Below, in pieces: positions 48,488 through 57,763 of a DNA stretch of 64,000 bases. The first letter of the stretch is position 1; each line of letters opens with the position of its first letter. The stretch spans positions 1,351,001-1,415,000 of the forward strand of contig NZ_CP115842.1 of the NCBI RefSeq assembly GCF_013318015.2, read 5' to 3'. The DNA is from Agrobacterium tumefaciens (GTDB lineage: Bacteria > Pseudomonadota > Alphaproteobacteria > Rhizobiales > Rhizobiaceae). A model generated the notes under the pieces. That model saw only the letters and a program-made list of their open reading frames with translations, searched no databases and was not told where the DNA came from. The translations under genes and the position numbers were made by a program.

Positions 48488-50212
48488 TCAAAGCGGGCCG
48501 GCCTGATCGGGTCGCTTGGGTATAAAATAACGCATCGGCGCTTCAAGCGACCATTCGAACCCGGTTTCGCGATACTCCGTCACCACCTGTCCGCCGAATG
48601 CGCCTTCCGCATGCCTTTTGATGACCGTGGTACCAAAGCCCTTGCGGCTTGGTTCCTTCGCCGGCGGCCCGCCCGTTTCGGTCCAGACGATATAAATCAT
48701 CTGACGTCCATCTTTTTCGAGCGGCTTCCAGCTCACCGTGATTTTTCCGAGCGCAACCGACAGGGCGCCATATTTGATGGAGTTCGTCGTCAGCTCATGC
48801 ACCACGAGCCCGAAATTTTGCGCCGCTTCCGGAGAAAGCATGAAATCGTCCCCAGACAGCTCGAAGCGTTCCGAAACGGTGCCGAAAACGTCGAGGTGGG
48901 TCTCGATCAGCTTACGGATCGGCAAGCCCTGCCATTGAACCTCCGCCAATGCCCGGATCGACATTCCGAGACCGCGCAGGCGGTGGTCCACCTCTTTCTG
49001 GAATTCCGGGATGCTTTTGTTTTCCCGCCCCAATTGCCGGATCATCGCCTGAACCAGCGTCAAAATATTCTTGGAGCGGTGAACCAGTTCGTGCAGCAGA
49101 AGTTGCAGCCGTTCTTCCGACTGGCTTCTGTCGAAGGAAGCATTGGAGAGCGCGACGGCAACCTGGTTGGCCTCCTTGATCTTGGTATCGACGGGCGCCA
49201 CGATCTCGCCTTCACCGATGCGTTCAGCCATGAGCGTGAGATCGCGAATGGAACTGCGCAACTGCCGGCCGACCAGATAGGCGCCGCCGATGGCGATGAG
49301 CACCAGCATCGTGCTGCCGATCATCATTTGCCGCCACGTGTCGACCAATGCTGCCTGACTTGCGGCAAGTGGCCCCCACATCACAGTTCGCCATTGCCAG
49401 CCCGGCAATTGGGCATAGGCATAGAGGTTACCCTTGTCGTCGAAGAAATTGCCGCTGAAGGCCCGCATTTCTGAAAGAATGGCGGGGCTGGCAAATGGCT
49501 TGCCCACTTCCACCCCATTCTGAGCACTGGAAACGACAACACGATTGTTACCGTCGATAATGGCGACCGCCCAGTTGCGCGGCAGGTTTTCCGTGGGAAT
49601 GAGCCGGCTCAGGTCACTTGTATTCTGCGTCAGGATCAGGGCATCTCCGGCGGACCCCAGATTGGGGTCGAGCGGCAAGGTAACGTTGAACACCCATTCC
49701 TTGCTCGTCGCGCCGAAAAACATGTCTGAAACGGTGATCCGACGGGATTCGATTGCCTTGGCCAGATTGGCCTCGGCCGGCACCTTGCTGAGAGGCTGGC
49801 CAAATGACACCCGGGTATTGAGATACTGTTCGCCTTCCTTGGTAGCCAGAATGGCGTACAGGCCCTCCCGTTTCAGGCTTTCGGCAACACGTCCCTGAAA
49901 AGCGGCAAGATTGCCATTCTCGAGTTCCGGGAATTGCGACAGCAGATTGAGGGAGGTGGCGATTTCCTGCAGGCGCCTATCGATGTTGCGGCTGACGACC
50001 CTGACATCCTCGATCGTCTCCCGTTGCAGGTCGTCGCGCTTTTCGCTTTCAAGGCGCAGCATCAAGTAGCCGCCGAAAAGGATAAGCGGCAGGGTGATGA
50101 CGGTTGCCATCACCACCAGATAGGTGCCGATGGAGGCCGTTGGAAAAAAATTCGCACTGCGTCGACGTAAAGCAGAGAACGTGTTTTTCAGTTTTTTGCC
50201 GGGTTGAGGCAT
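48488..50212 (-). CDS. Membrane HWE/HisKA_2-type sensor histidine kinase
   Basis: A 574-aa sensor kinase: transmembrane helix about 28-52, periplasmic Cache-like domain about 55-290, second helix about 297-316, HAMP about 317-360, then the H-box LLHELVHRSKNILTLVQA with His378 and an ATPase domain with HELTTNSIKYGAL (N-box) and GFGTTVI. It senses an unknown periplasmic signal. No response regulator gene is adjacent other than phyR, 1.4 kb away, so it is a good candidate for a second PhyR kinase. I see no EcfG promoter directly upstream. Confidence 0.9.
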   Translation of the reverse strand: MPQPGKKLKNTFSALRRRSANFFPTASIGTYLVVMATVITLPLILFGGYLMLRLESEKRDDLQRETIEDVRVVSRNIDRRLQEIATSLNLLSQFPELENGNLAAFQGRVAESLKREGLYAILATKEGEQYLNTRVSFGQPLSKVPAEANLAKAIESRRITVSDMFFGATSKEWVFNVTLPLDPNLGSAGDALILTQNTSDLSRLIPTENLPRNWAVAIIDGNNRVVVSSAQNGVEVGKPFASPAILSEMRAFSGNFFDDKGNLYAYAQLPGWQWRTVMWGPLAASQAALVDTWRQMMIGSTMLVLIAIGGAYLVGRQLRSSIRDLTLMAERIGEGEIVAPVDTKIKEANQVAVALSNASFDRSQSEERLQLLLHELVHRSKNILTLVQAMIRQLGRENKSIPEFQKEVDHRLRGLGMSIRALAEVQWQGLPIRKLIETHLDVFGTVSERFELSGDDFMLSPEAAQNFGLVVHELTTNSIKYGALSVALGKITVSWKPLEKDGRQMIYIVWTETGGPPAKEPSRKGFGTTVIKRHAEGAFGGQVVTEYRETGFEWSLEAPMRYFIPKRPDQAGPL

Positions 50213-50342
50213 GCAAAAACTCCGGCAGTTACGGCATTGTTACGTCACGGATAATACCGCGCCATCCTCCTTTAGCAATGCCTGATTTTTTCGTTCCGGA
50301 GCCGCAAAATGTCGCAATCGCGTCTATGCGACTGAAAAAATC

Positions 50343-50369
50343 GGAACCATTTCAATGGTCAGCCCGTTT
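50343..50369 (+). promoter_or_regulatory. Candidate EcfG promoter for the PRC-barrel gene
   Basis: GGAAC (50343-50347), 18-nt spacer, GTTT (50366-50369), 81 bp before the ATG. One of the closest matches to the consensus in the window. Confidence 0.7.
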
Positions 50370-50450
50370 GCAAAGCGAACCGGTCATGGAGTGGAAAGCG
50401 AAATTCGTCACCGCCCGGCCAGTCAAAAACGATGAAAGGAAGGTACGAAA

Positions 50451-51026
50451 ATGGCAAAGAAACTTACGATACTCGTCACCGCCGCCCTGATGGGCACGAC
50501 GGCTTTCGCGCCGCTTGCCATCGCCCAGGGTACAACCCAGCCAGCACCGGCAAATCCGAGTGCTCAGACCGAACCAGCAACGCCTCCCGCCACCCCGATG
50601 GCGCCGGCGGCTCCTCTGGCCAATGACAGCGCGGCCGCGACGACAGGCGGTGCTTACATCACCCAGCAGGGCGAAACGCAGATCAGCGCCAATGATTACA
50701 TCGGCAAGTCGGTTTATACCGCAGCCGACGAGAGCATCGGTAACGTCACCAACCTCATCATGGAAAAAGACGGTGGTCTCGTCGCAGCCGTGATTGGTGT
50801 CGGCGGTTTCCTCGGTATCGGTGCCAAGGATGTCGCGGTGCCTATGGACAAGGTAACGATGACCCGCAACACGCAGGACGGCACTATTCGCCTGACGACG
50901 ACCGAAACGGCGGAAACGCTGAAGGCTGCTCCGGAATTCAAGACGCTGGAACAGCAGGCCAGCGAAAAGAGCGCGGCAACGCCGGCAGCTCCGGACAGCA
51001 CCACCACGTCCGCCACCAAGCCCTGA
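50451..51026 (+). CDS. Exported PRC-barrel domain protein
   Basis: A 191-aa protein with a signal peptide (hydrophobic 5-20, cleavage probably after IAQ near 26), a low-complexity Ala/Pro/Thr linker (about 27-75), one PRC-barrel domain (about 80-150, ISANDYIGKSVYTAADESIGNVTNLIMEKDGGLVAAVIGVGGFLGIGAKDVAVP) and an Ala/Ser/Thr-rich tail. PRC-barrel proteins of this type are common, stress-linked envelope proteins in rhizobia; function is unknown. A strong AAGGAAGG site precedes the start and an EcfG-type promoter lies upstream. Confidence 0.85.
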   Translation: MAKKLTILVTAALMGTTAFAPLAIAQGTTQPAPANPSAQTEPATPPATPMAPAAPLANDSAAATTGGAYITQQGETQISANDYIGKSVYTAADESIGNVTNLIMEKDGGLVAAVIGVGGFLGIGAKDVAVPMDKVTMTRNTQDGTIRLTTTETAETLKAAPEFKTLEQQASEKSAATPAAPDSTTTSATKP

Positions 51027-51079
51027 TCCCCTTACCTGGGAGGCAGGAGCGGGATCGACCCCAACAGGCGTCCCGCGAG

Positions 51080-51114
51080 AGACACCGGCCATTGGCCGGT
51101 GTCTTTTTGTTTTA
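51080..51114 (+). terminator. Intrinsic terminator of the PRC-barrel gene
   Basis: An 11-bp stem (51080-51090 with 51094-51104) and 3-nt loop are followed by a T-rich tract. It also lies just beyond the end of the convergent exoB gene. Confidence 0.92.
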
Positions 51115-51126
51115 AATTGCGTTCGC

Positions 51127-52110
51127 TCAGTCCCCGGCGTTGCGCGAGGAATGCCAGGCCCAGGCGGATTTGATGATATCAGACAGGGAATAACGCGGCT
51201 CCCAGCCCAACACCGCCTTTGCCTTGTCGTTATTGGCGACAAGGGTGGTGGAATCGCCATCGCGGCGGTCGGTATATTCTACCGGGAAGGGGCGGCCGGA
51301 TACGTCCGAAATCGCCGTCAGCAACTCCTTCACAGTCGTGCCGGTGCCGGTGCCAAGGTTGAGTTCAACCGTTTCACCGCCCGCCAGCAGATAGTCCACT
51401 GCCCGCACATGGGCGTCGGCAAGATCGAGAATATGGATGTAGTCACGCACGCAGGTGCCGTCGCGGGTGTCATAATCCGTGCCGAACACCTTGAAGCCTT
51501 GACGCCGACCGAGTGCCGCCTCGATGGCGAGCGGGATTGCGTGGGTTTCCGGCTTGTGCCATTCGCCGATGCGGCCTTCGAAATCTGCACCTGCGGCGTT
51601 GAAATAGCGCAGCATCACCGAGCGCAGCCCTTTATAGGTGCTGTAATCCTTCAGTGCCTGCTCGACTACCCATTTGGTGCGGCCGTAAGGGTTGATCGGC
51701 GCCTGACGGTGCGTCTCGTCAATCGGCACCTGTTCCGGCAAACCGTAGGTGGCGCAGGTGGAGGAGAAGACAAATGCCGTGACCCCGGCATCGATGGCGG
51801 CAGACAGCAGGTTGAGCGAACCGATGACGTTGTTGTCGTAGAAGGCCACGGGTTGCTTTACCGATTCGCCGACTTCAATCAGCGCCGCAAAGTGGAGTAC
51901 GGCCTCCGGCTGGTGCTTGGCGAAAACCTCGTCCAGACGCGCGCGGTCGCGAATGTCGCCCTGCTCGAAGGGTCCCCAGCGGACGAATTCCTCATGTCCA
52001 TTGGACAGATTGTCGAAAACGACCGGTTCATATCCCCGCTCCGACAGGAGAAGGCAGGTATGCGAACCGATATAGCCGGCACCGCCGACGACAAGGACTT
52101 TCTTCTTCAT
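51127..52110 (-). CDS. exoB: UDP-glucose 4-epimerase
   Basis: A 327-aa SDR epimerase interconverting UDP-glucose and UDP-galactose: NAD motif GGAGYIGSH, SSTCATYG active-site Ser/Thr region and YGRTKWVVE (Tyr-x-x-x-Lys). In rhizobia this enzyme (ExoB/GalE) supplies galactose for succinoglycan and lipopolysaccharide. The ATG at 52110 begins at the Rossmann strand; a 25-residue longer frame is not protein-like. It appears monocistronic. Confidence 0.93.
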   Translation of the reverse strand: MKKKVLVVGGAGYIGSHTCLLLSERGYEPVVFDNLSNGHEEFVRWGPFEQGDIRDRARLDEVFAKHQPEAVLHFAALIEVGESVKQPVAFYDNNVIGSLNLLSAAIDAGVTAFVFSSTCATYGLPEQVPIDETHRQAPINPYGRTKWVVEQALKDYSTYKGLRSVMLRYFNAAGADFEGRIGEWHKPETHAIPLAIEAALGRRQGFKVFGTDYDTRDGTCVRDYIHILDLADAHVRAVDYLLAGGETVELNLGTGTGTTVKELLTAISDVSGRPFPVEYTDRRDGDSTTLVANNDKAKAVLGWEPRYSLSDIIKSAWAWHSSRNAGD

Positions 52111-52223
52111 CAATCGCCTTTCAGAAAAAAACGGGACGTGCGGGAGACTGTATTTCACTTTGTTCAAATAAGGGCGGCGTGGCACTGAGCACCATCAACC
52201 AGTCTATCCATCGCGGGTAACAT

Positions 52224-52258
52224 AAAAAAAACTGCGCATCCATGGTCTGGATGCGCAG
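52224..52258 (-). terminator. Intrinsic terminator of the YqjD/YqjE-like operon
   Basis: On the minus strand a perfect 10-bp stem (52258-52249 with 52241-52232) and 7-nt loop are followed by eight T residues (52231-52224). Confidence 0.9.
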
Positions 52259-52307
52259 CAGCAAATGAGAGTTTGACGAAGAGCCTTAAACGCGCCCGAA
52301 GGCGTGC

Positions 52308-52745
52308 CTATTTCTTTTTTCTGGTGTTGGCTCTGGTTGCCAGAAAGCCGGCAGCCATGGCAACGGCGAGCGTCGCGTAGGGGCGCGCCTGGATCGCCAG
52401 CGTCAGCAGCGATTGCAGCGCCAGAGGTGCTGCGGTCAAGGGAGCCGCCGTCAAGGATGCGACGGGTCGTCTTGCGGCATAGGCTCTCGGACGTTTGACG
52501 ATCGCAAGCGCCACCAGCATGATGACACCAAGCAGAAACGCCGTACCGGCTACGACAAGCGCGGCCGGCCCCGCGCCGACATGCCTGGCCAGATAGATGG
52601 ACCCCGCCACGACAGCCGCTACGAAGGCGATCAGGAAGAATATCCCGGTCAGCACCCAAAGGATTATCGTGGCGCGCAGGCGCCGCGTCACGACGCGTCC
52701 CTCACGCTGGGTGTCTCCCAAATAGACCAGCAATGCCTCAAGCAT
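52308..52745 (-). CDS. YqjE-like membrane protein (phage-holin superfamily III type)
   Basis: A 145-aa inner-membrane protein with two strong helices (about 28-52 and 58-84), a basic loop (VKRPRAYAARRP), a weaker third hydrophobic stretch (about 118-136) and a basic C-terminus. Arrangement and neighbourhood match YqjE, which travels with YqjD in many proteobacteria. Function unknown. It follows the YqjD-like gene by nine bases. Confidence 0.75.
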   Translation of the reverse strand: MLEALLVYLGDTQREGRVVTRRLRATIILWVLTGIFFLIAFVAAVVAGSIYLARHVGAGPAALVVAGTAFLLGVIMLVALAIVKRPRAYAARRPVASLTAAPLTAAPLALQSLLTLAIQARPYATLAVAMAAGFLATRANTRKKK

Positions 52746-52754
52746 GATGCGGCC

Positions 52755-53099
52755 TTATCGACGTGTGAGGAGAGCGAGCACGAAACCGACACCAACGGCG
52801 ATGCCGAGGGACTGCAGCGGGTTCTTCTGGACCTGATCCGTCAGATTGTCGTTCAGCGAGGAAATTTCGTTGCGAACGCTGTCGGCCATCTCGCCGGAAG
52901 CGGTCAGCGCGTCGTCGGCCACGCGGGCGGCCTGCGCCTTCAATTCATGCGAGGCTCCAACGCCCAGCGCCTTAACGCTCTTGGCAAGATTTGCCAGATC
53001 TTCGCGAAGTTGGGCAAGCTGTGCTGCCACATCGGCTGCATCGCCGTTTTCGAGGGATTGCTGGATCTTGTCGTTGACGCTGCTACGCACGCTTGCCAT
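52755..53099 (-). CDS. YqjD/ElaB-like (DUF883) membrane-anchored protein
   Basis: A 114-aa protein with a long amphipathic, coiled-coil-like body (residues 10-95) and a C-terminal membrane anchor (LGIAVGVGFVLALL followed by TRR). ElaB/YqjD proteins bind ribosomes and the inner membrane in stationary phase in E. coli; the same role here is inference. It is the first gene of a two-gene operon and has an EcfG-type promoter about 130 bp upstream. Confidence 0.8.
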   Translation of the reverse strand: MASVRSSVNDKIQQSLENGDAADVAAQLAQLREDLANLAKSVKALGVGASHELKAQAARVADDALTASGEMADSVRNEISSLNDNLTDQVQKNPLQSLGIAVGVGFVLALLTRR

Positions 53100-53226
53100 G
53101 GGTGAAGTCCTTCCTGGAACATCGTTGATGGAAATGGCGTCAGGTCAAAAAGACTGCCGCCGCGGATCAATGCCGACGCTTACGAACTTTCGTTGCGGCA
53201 GCCGTAAACCCGATTGTCCGCCATTC

Positions 53227-53252
53227 AAACGCGCCGATGCCCGCTTGGTTCC
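53227..53252 (-). promoter_or_regulatory. Candidate EcfG promoter of the YqjD/YqjE-like operon
   Basis: On the minus strand GGAAC (53252-53248), 17-nt spacer, GTTT (53230-53227). The leader would be about 120 nt. The rest of the 299-bp gap before nspC shows no other clear signal. Confidence 0.6.
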
Positions 53253-53398
53253 GCGGCTTGGCGAGTTTTCTCCCGCGGATTTTGCGGCGGGGGCAATTTT
53301 CCGGGAATTCGGTGCCGGACATTTGTTTTCCTGTAACAAGCATCATATAAGGCCCATCATCCAGACGGACCTTGACTTCAATCAATATGTGAAACGCC

Positions 53399-54496
53399 AT
53401 GCTTCAGACGCCCTATTACCTCATCGACAAGACAAAACTTCTTCGCAACATGGAGAAGATTGCCTATGTGCGGGAAAAATCCGGCGCCAAGGCGCTTCTG
53501 GCGCTGAAGTGCTTTGCAACATGGTCCGTTTTCGATTTCATGTCGCAATATATGGACGGCACCACCTCGTCGTCGCTTTATGAAGTGCGTCTGGGCCGCG
53601 AGAAATTCAGTGGCGAAACCCACGCCTATTCCGTCGCTTATGCCGACTACGAAATCGACGAGGTGATTTCGAACGCGGACAAGATCATCTTCAATTCCAT
53701 CAGCCAGCTTGAGCGCTTTGCAGAAAAGGCATCCGGTATCACCCGGGGTCTGCGCCTCAATCCGCAGGTCAGCTCTTCGAGCTTCGATCTTGCCGATCCC
53801 GCACGTCCCTTCAGCCGTCTCGGCGAATGGGATGTCGCCAAGGTCGACAAGGTCATGGACCGGATTTCTGGATTCATGATCCACAACAATTGCGAAAACG
53901 GCGATTTTTCGTTGTTCGACCGCATGTTGACGCAGATCGAAGAGAAATTCGGATCGCTCCTGTCGCGTGCGGAATGGGTCAGCCTCGGCGGCGGCATCCA
54001 TTTTACCGGCGACAACTATCCGCTCGACCAGTTCTGCGATCGCCTGGCGGCCTTTTCGGAAAAATACGGCGTTCAGGTCTATCTTGAGCCCGGCGAAGCG
54101 TCGATCACCAAGAGCACGACGCTTGAAGTGACGGTTCTCGACACGCTGTTCAATGGCAAGAACCTCGCTATCGTCGACAGCTCCATCGAAGCGCATATGC
54201 TCGACCTCCTGATCTATCGCGAAACCGCCAAGGTTTTGCCGAACGAGGGCGAACATCCCTACATGGTCTGCGGCAAATCCTGCCTTGCGGGCGATATTTT
54301 CGGCGACTTCCGGTTCGACAAGGAGTTGAAGGTCGGTGATCGTATCTCCTTTGAGGATGCGGCCGGCTACACCATGGTCAAGAAGAACTGGTTCAATGGC
54401 GTGAAGATGCCGGCGATTGCCATCAAGGAACTCGACGGCAGCGTGCGTGCCGTTCGCGAATTCGACTTTGCCGATTTCGAGCAAAGCCTGTCTTAA
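53399..54496 (+). CDS. nspC: Carboxynorspermidine/carboxyspermidine decarboxylase
   Basis: A 365-aa PLP enzyme of the alanine-racemase/ornithine-decarboxylase fold (type III). The PLP lysine is Lys37 in LLALKCFATW, and the C-terminal active-site Cys lies in VCGKSCLAGDIFGDF. It decarboxylates carboxyspermidine to spermidine (or carboxynorspermidine to norspermidine). With the dehydrogenase gene 59 bp downstream it forms the carboxyspermidine route, the one used by Agrobacterium to make spermidine. The ribosome site is weak. Confidence 0.93.
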   Translation: MLQTPYYLIDKTKLLRNMEKIAYVREKSGAKALLALKCFATWSVFDFMSQYMDGTTSSSLYEVRLGREKFSGETHAYSVAYADYEIDEVISNADKIIFNSISQLERFAEKASGITRGLRLNPQVSSSSFDLADPARPFSRLGEWDVAKVDKVMDRISGFMIHNNCENGDFSLFDRMLTQIEEKFGSLLSRAEWVSLGGGIHFTGDNYPLDQFCDRLAAFSEKYGVQVYLEPGEASITKSTTLEVTVLDTLFNGKNLAIVDSSIEAHMLDLLIYRETAKVLPNEGEHPYMVCGKSCLAGDIFGDFRFDKELKVGDRISFEDAAGYTMVKKNWFNGVKMPAIAIKELDGSVRAVREFDFADFEQSLS

Positions 54497-54555
54497 ACCC
54501 TGTTTTAACATGAAACGAAGCTGATCCCTGCGGGGAAAAGGAGGCATCACCTGAA

Positions 54556-55794
54556 ATGAAGAAGAACGTTCTGATCATCGGCGCCGGTGGCGTAGCACAG
54601 GTCGTGGCGCATAAATGCGCCCAGAACAGCGATGTATTGGGAGACATTCATATTGCGTCACGGACTTTGGAAAAGTGCCGCAAGATTGTCGAGTCCGTAC
54701 GCGAAAAGAAGAGCCTCAAGACAGATGTGAAACTTGAGGCCCATGCGCTTGACGCGATGGATATCGAGGCGACGAAAGCCTTGATTACGAAAACCGGCGT
54801 AGAGATCGTCATCAACGTCGGTTCGGCTTTCGTCAACATGTCCGTTCTTCGTGCCTGCATGGACACGGGTGTTGCTTATATGGATACGGCGATCCACGAG
54901 GATCCCACCAAGATTTGCGAGGCGCCGCCGTGGTACGGAAACTACGAGTGGAAGCGCGCTGCCGAATGCAAGGAAAAGGGCGTAACGGCACTGCTCGGCG
55001 TCGGTTTCGATCCCGGCGTGGTCAATGCCTATGCCCGCCTTGCCAAGGATGAATATTTCGACAAGGTCAGCTCGGTCGATATCGTCGATATCAATGCCGG
55101 CAGCCATGGCCGCTGGTTCTCCACCAACTTCGATCCGGAAATCAACTTCCGCGAATTCACCGGTGTCGTCTATTCCTGGCAGAATGGCCAGTGGCAGACG
55201 AACCAGATGTTCGAGGTCGGCCAGGAATTCGATCTGCCGGTTGTCGGCAAGCAGAAGGCCTATATGACCGGCCATGACGAAGTGCATTCGCTATCCAAAA
55301 ACATGGATGGCGCCGATGTGCGCTTCTGGATGGGCTTCGGCGATCACTACATCAACGTCTTTACCGTGCTGAAGAACCTCGGTCTTCTCTCCGAAAAGCC
55401 GGTCAAGACTGCCGAAGGTCTGGAAGTCGTGCCGTTGAAGGTGGTCAAGGCCGTATTGCCGGATCCGTCTTCGCTTGCACCCGATTATGTCGGCAAGACC
55501 TGCATCGGCGATGTCGTCAAGGGCATCAAGGATGGCAAGGAACGCGAAGTCTTCATCTACAACGTGGCCGACCACAAGGAAGCCTACGAAGAAGTTGGAT
55601 CTCAGGGCATTTCCTACACCGCCGGCGTTCCTCCGGTCGCTGCCGCCATGCTGATTGCCACCGGCGAGTGGGATTTGAAGCAGATGGCCAATGTGGAAGA
55701 ACTGCCACCGCAGCCTTTCCTGAACCTTCTGAACAAGATCGGTCTTCCAAGCCGTATCAAGGACGAAAACGGCGACCGCGCCCTGACGTTCTGA
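54556..55794 (+). CDS. Carboxynorspermidine/carboxyspermidine dehydrogenase (saccharopine dehydrogenase-like)
   Basis: A 412-aa enzyme with N-terminal dinucleotide motif IGAGGVAQVVAHK and a saccharopine-dehydrogenase-type core. It reductively condenses aspartate semialdehyde with putrescine or diaminopropane to give carboxyspermidine or carboxynorspermidine. The tandem with nspC decides the function over lysine metabolism, for which such genes are often misannotated. A strong terminator follows. Confidence 0.93.
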   Translation: MKKNVLIIGAGGVAQVVAHKCAQNSDVLGDIHIASRTLEKCRKIVESVREKKSLKTDVKLEAHALDAMDIEATKALITKTGVEIVINVGSAFVNMSVLRACMDTGVAYMDTAIHEDPTKICEAPPWYGNYEWKRAAECKEKGVTALLGVGFDPGVVNAYARLAKDEYFDKVSSVDIVDINAGSHGRWFSTNFDPEINFREFTGVVYSWQNGQWQTNQMFEVGQEFDLPVVGKQKAYMTGHDEVHSLSKNMDGADVRFWMGFGDHYINVFTVLKNLGLLSEKPVKTAEGLEVVPLKVVKAVLPDPSSLAPDYVGKTCIGDVVKGIKDGKEREVFIYNVADHKEAYEEVGSQGISYTAGVPPVAAAMLIATGEWDLKQMANVEELPPQPFLNLLNKIGLPSRIKDENGDRALTF

Positions 55795-55808
55795 TCCATC
55801 AAGACAAT

Positions 55809-55838
55809 AAAAAGCCCCGCAAAAGCGGGGCTTTTTTT
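55809..55838. terminator. Strong bidirectional intrinsic terminator
   Basis: A 12-bp stem (55809-55820 with 55825-55836) and AAAA loop end in T-runs on one strand and A-runs on the other. It serves the polyamine operon and possibly the convergent helicase gene, whose stop is 78 bp away. A second perfect 9-bp hairpin lies at 55868-55890. Confidence 0.95.
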
Positions 55839-55915
55839 GTGATGAAGTTTGCCGGTTACTTGGCATCATCCTCGGCCTTAAGCCGAGGATTTACCGCACG
55901 GTAATGACCCGCGCC

Positions 55916-57763
55916 TCAGCCCTTTGCCGGCTTCGGTCCGCGCTTTTCGAAAGGCCGGTCCTTCTTGCCTTCGAATTTGGGCTTGTCGCCGAAGGTCTTT
56001 TTCTTTTTCCAGGGCTTGTCGTCGCCCTTGCGGTCGTCGGCTGCGCCCCCAGCATTATTGGGTTTGTTGAACTTCCGCTGAGCCGTGGCCGGGCGGGTGT
56101 CCTCACGAACACTGCCAGTCATTTCCGGCTTGCCTTCCAGCGCCTTCAGACGAATGCCCTTTTCAAGCATCATGTCCTTGCCGATGGCGGAGGTGAAACG
56201 ATCGACGGCATCGGCCGCCAGTTCCACGAAGGTCTCCGTCTGCTGCATGCGGATGGCGCCGATATCCTGACGGGTGATCTTGCCGAAGCGGCAGAGCATG
56301 GGGATGAGCCAGCGGGGTTCGGCGCTCTGCTTGCGGCCCACCGAAAGCGAAAACCAAGCGCTGTCGGAAAAGTCGGAACGTTCGCGGCGCGGCGCGTCGT
56401 TTTCAGGGGTTTCGAAGCTGTCGCGGCGCGGTTTGCGGGTATTGTCCAGCGCGACTTCGGTGATGTCTTCCGGGGCGGAACGTCCGGCGTGGTAAAGGCG
56501 CACGAAGGCGGCTGCTACTTTTTCCGCGCCATGCTGCTCGAGCAGCTGCTTGACGAAATCACGCTCGTCATCGGCCACGGCCTCGGTGAGAGCCGGGTCG
56601 GCCAGGAGACGGGCGCCGTCGCGTTCAACGATCTCTTCGACCGAAGGCGGGCGAACCCATGCTGCGCTGACCTTGGCACCTTCCAGAAGGCGTTCGGCCT
56701 TGCGGCGCTGGTTGACAGGCACCACGATGGCGCTGACGCCCTTCTGCCCGGCGCGGCCGGTACGGCCGGAACGGTGGAGAAGCGTTTCCGAATTGGTCGG
56801 CAGGTCGGCATGGATAACCAGTTCGAGACCAGGCAGGTCGATGCCGCGTGCAGCAACGTCAGTCGCCACGCAAACCCGGGCGCGACCGTCACGCATTGCC
56901 TGAAGCGCATGCGTGCGTTCGTTCTGGGTCAGTTCGCCTGACAGAGCCACGACGGAAAAGCCGCGATTGTTCAGACGGGCCGTCAGATGGTTCACGGCCG
57001 CACGGGTGGAGCAGAAAACGATGGCGTTGCGGGCTTCGTAAAAGCGCAGCGCATTGATGATGGCGTTTTCGCGGTCGGAGCCGGTCACCAGCAAGGCGCG
57101 GTATTCGATGTCCACATGCTGCTTCTGTTCTGAGGCGGTGGCGATGCGAACGGCGTTCTTCTGGTAGCTTTCGGCAAGCTTGGCGATGCTGCGCGGAACG
57201 GTGGCCGAGAACATCAGCGTGCGGCGGTTATCCGGCGATTCTTCCAGAATGAATTCCAGATCTTCGCGGAAGCCGAGATCGAGCATCTCGTCGGCCTCGT
57301 CCAGTACCACGGCGCGTAGCGACGACAGATCGAGCGCGCCGCGCTTGATGTGGTCGCAGAGGCGGCCGGGGGTGCCGACGATAATATGCGCGCCGCGCTC
57401 CAGTGCGCGTCGTTCGCTGCGGATATCCATGCCGCCAACACAGGATGCGATCGATACGCCGGCGAATTCATAAAGCCATTCCAGCTCGCGCTTGACCTGC
57501 ATGGCCAGTTCGCGGGTTGGTGCAATGGCGAGTGCCAGCGGCGCGGAAGCCTGGCCGAAACGGGTGTTTTCCGACAGTAGCGTGGTCGCGAGCGCAATGC
57601 CGAAGGCAACTGTCTTGCCGGAGCCGGTCTGCGCGGAAACCAGCGCGTCCTTGTCGGCGAGTTCCGGCGAAAGCATGGCCTTCTGCACGGGGGTCAAATC
57701 TTTGTAGCCGCGTTTTTCCAACGCCTGCGCGATCGCCGGGGCGATACCCTGGGTGTCTGTCAT
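55916..57763 (-). CDS. DEAD-box ATP-dependent RNA helicase (DeaD/DbpA-like)
   Basis: A 615-aa helicase with the full motif set: AQTGSGKT (Walker A), DEADEMLDLGF (Walker B), FSATVP (motif III) and HRSGRTGRAG (motif VI). After the second RecA domain an extension includes a DbpA-type RNA-binding domain (about 485-555, FGKITRQDIGAIRMQQTETFVEL), then a Lys/Arg/Gly-rich tail. It probably unwinds structured RNA in ribosome assembly or cold adaptation. Confidence 0.94.
   Translation of the reverse strand: MTDTQGIAPAIAQALEKRGYKDLTPVQKAMLSPELADKDALVSAQTGSGKTVAFGIALATTLLSENTRFGQASAPLALAIAPTRELAMQVKRELEWLYEFAGVSIASCVGGMDIRSERRALERGAHIIVGTPGRLCDHIKRGALDLSSLRAVVLDEADEMLDLGFREDLEFILEESPDNRRTLMFSATVPRSIAKLAESYQKNAVRIATASEQKQHVDIEYRALLVTGSDRENAIINALRFYEARNAIVFCSTRAAVNHLTARLNNRGFSVVALSGELTQNERTHALQAMRDGRARVCVATDVAARGIDLPGLELVIHADLPTNSETLLHRSGRTGRAGQKGVSAIVVPVNQRRKAERLLEGAKVSAAWVRPPSVEEIVERDGARLLADPALTEAVADDERDFVKQLLEQHGAEKVAAAFVRLYHAGRSAPEDITEVALDNTRKPRRDSFETPENDAPRRERSDFSDSAWFSLSVGRKQSAEPRWLIPMLCRFGKITRQDIGAIRMQQTETFVELAADAVDRFTSAIGKDMMLEKGIRLKALEGKPEMTGSVREDTRPATAQRKFNKPNNAGGAADDRKGDDKPWKKKKTFGDKPKFEGKKDRPFEKRGPKPAKG

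Noticed and set aside
50274..50297. Possible EcfG promoter for the membrane kinase (minus-strand GGAAC at 50297-50293)
   Set aside because: No TT at a 17-19 nt spacing; the bases there are CTAAAG.
53116..53143. Possible EcfG promoter for nspC (GGAAC at 53116-53120)
   Set aside because: At the correct spacing the sequence is CGTCAGG, without a TT pair, and the site is about 250 bp from the gene.
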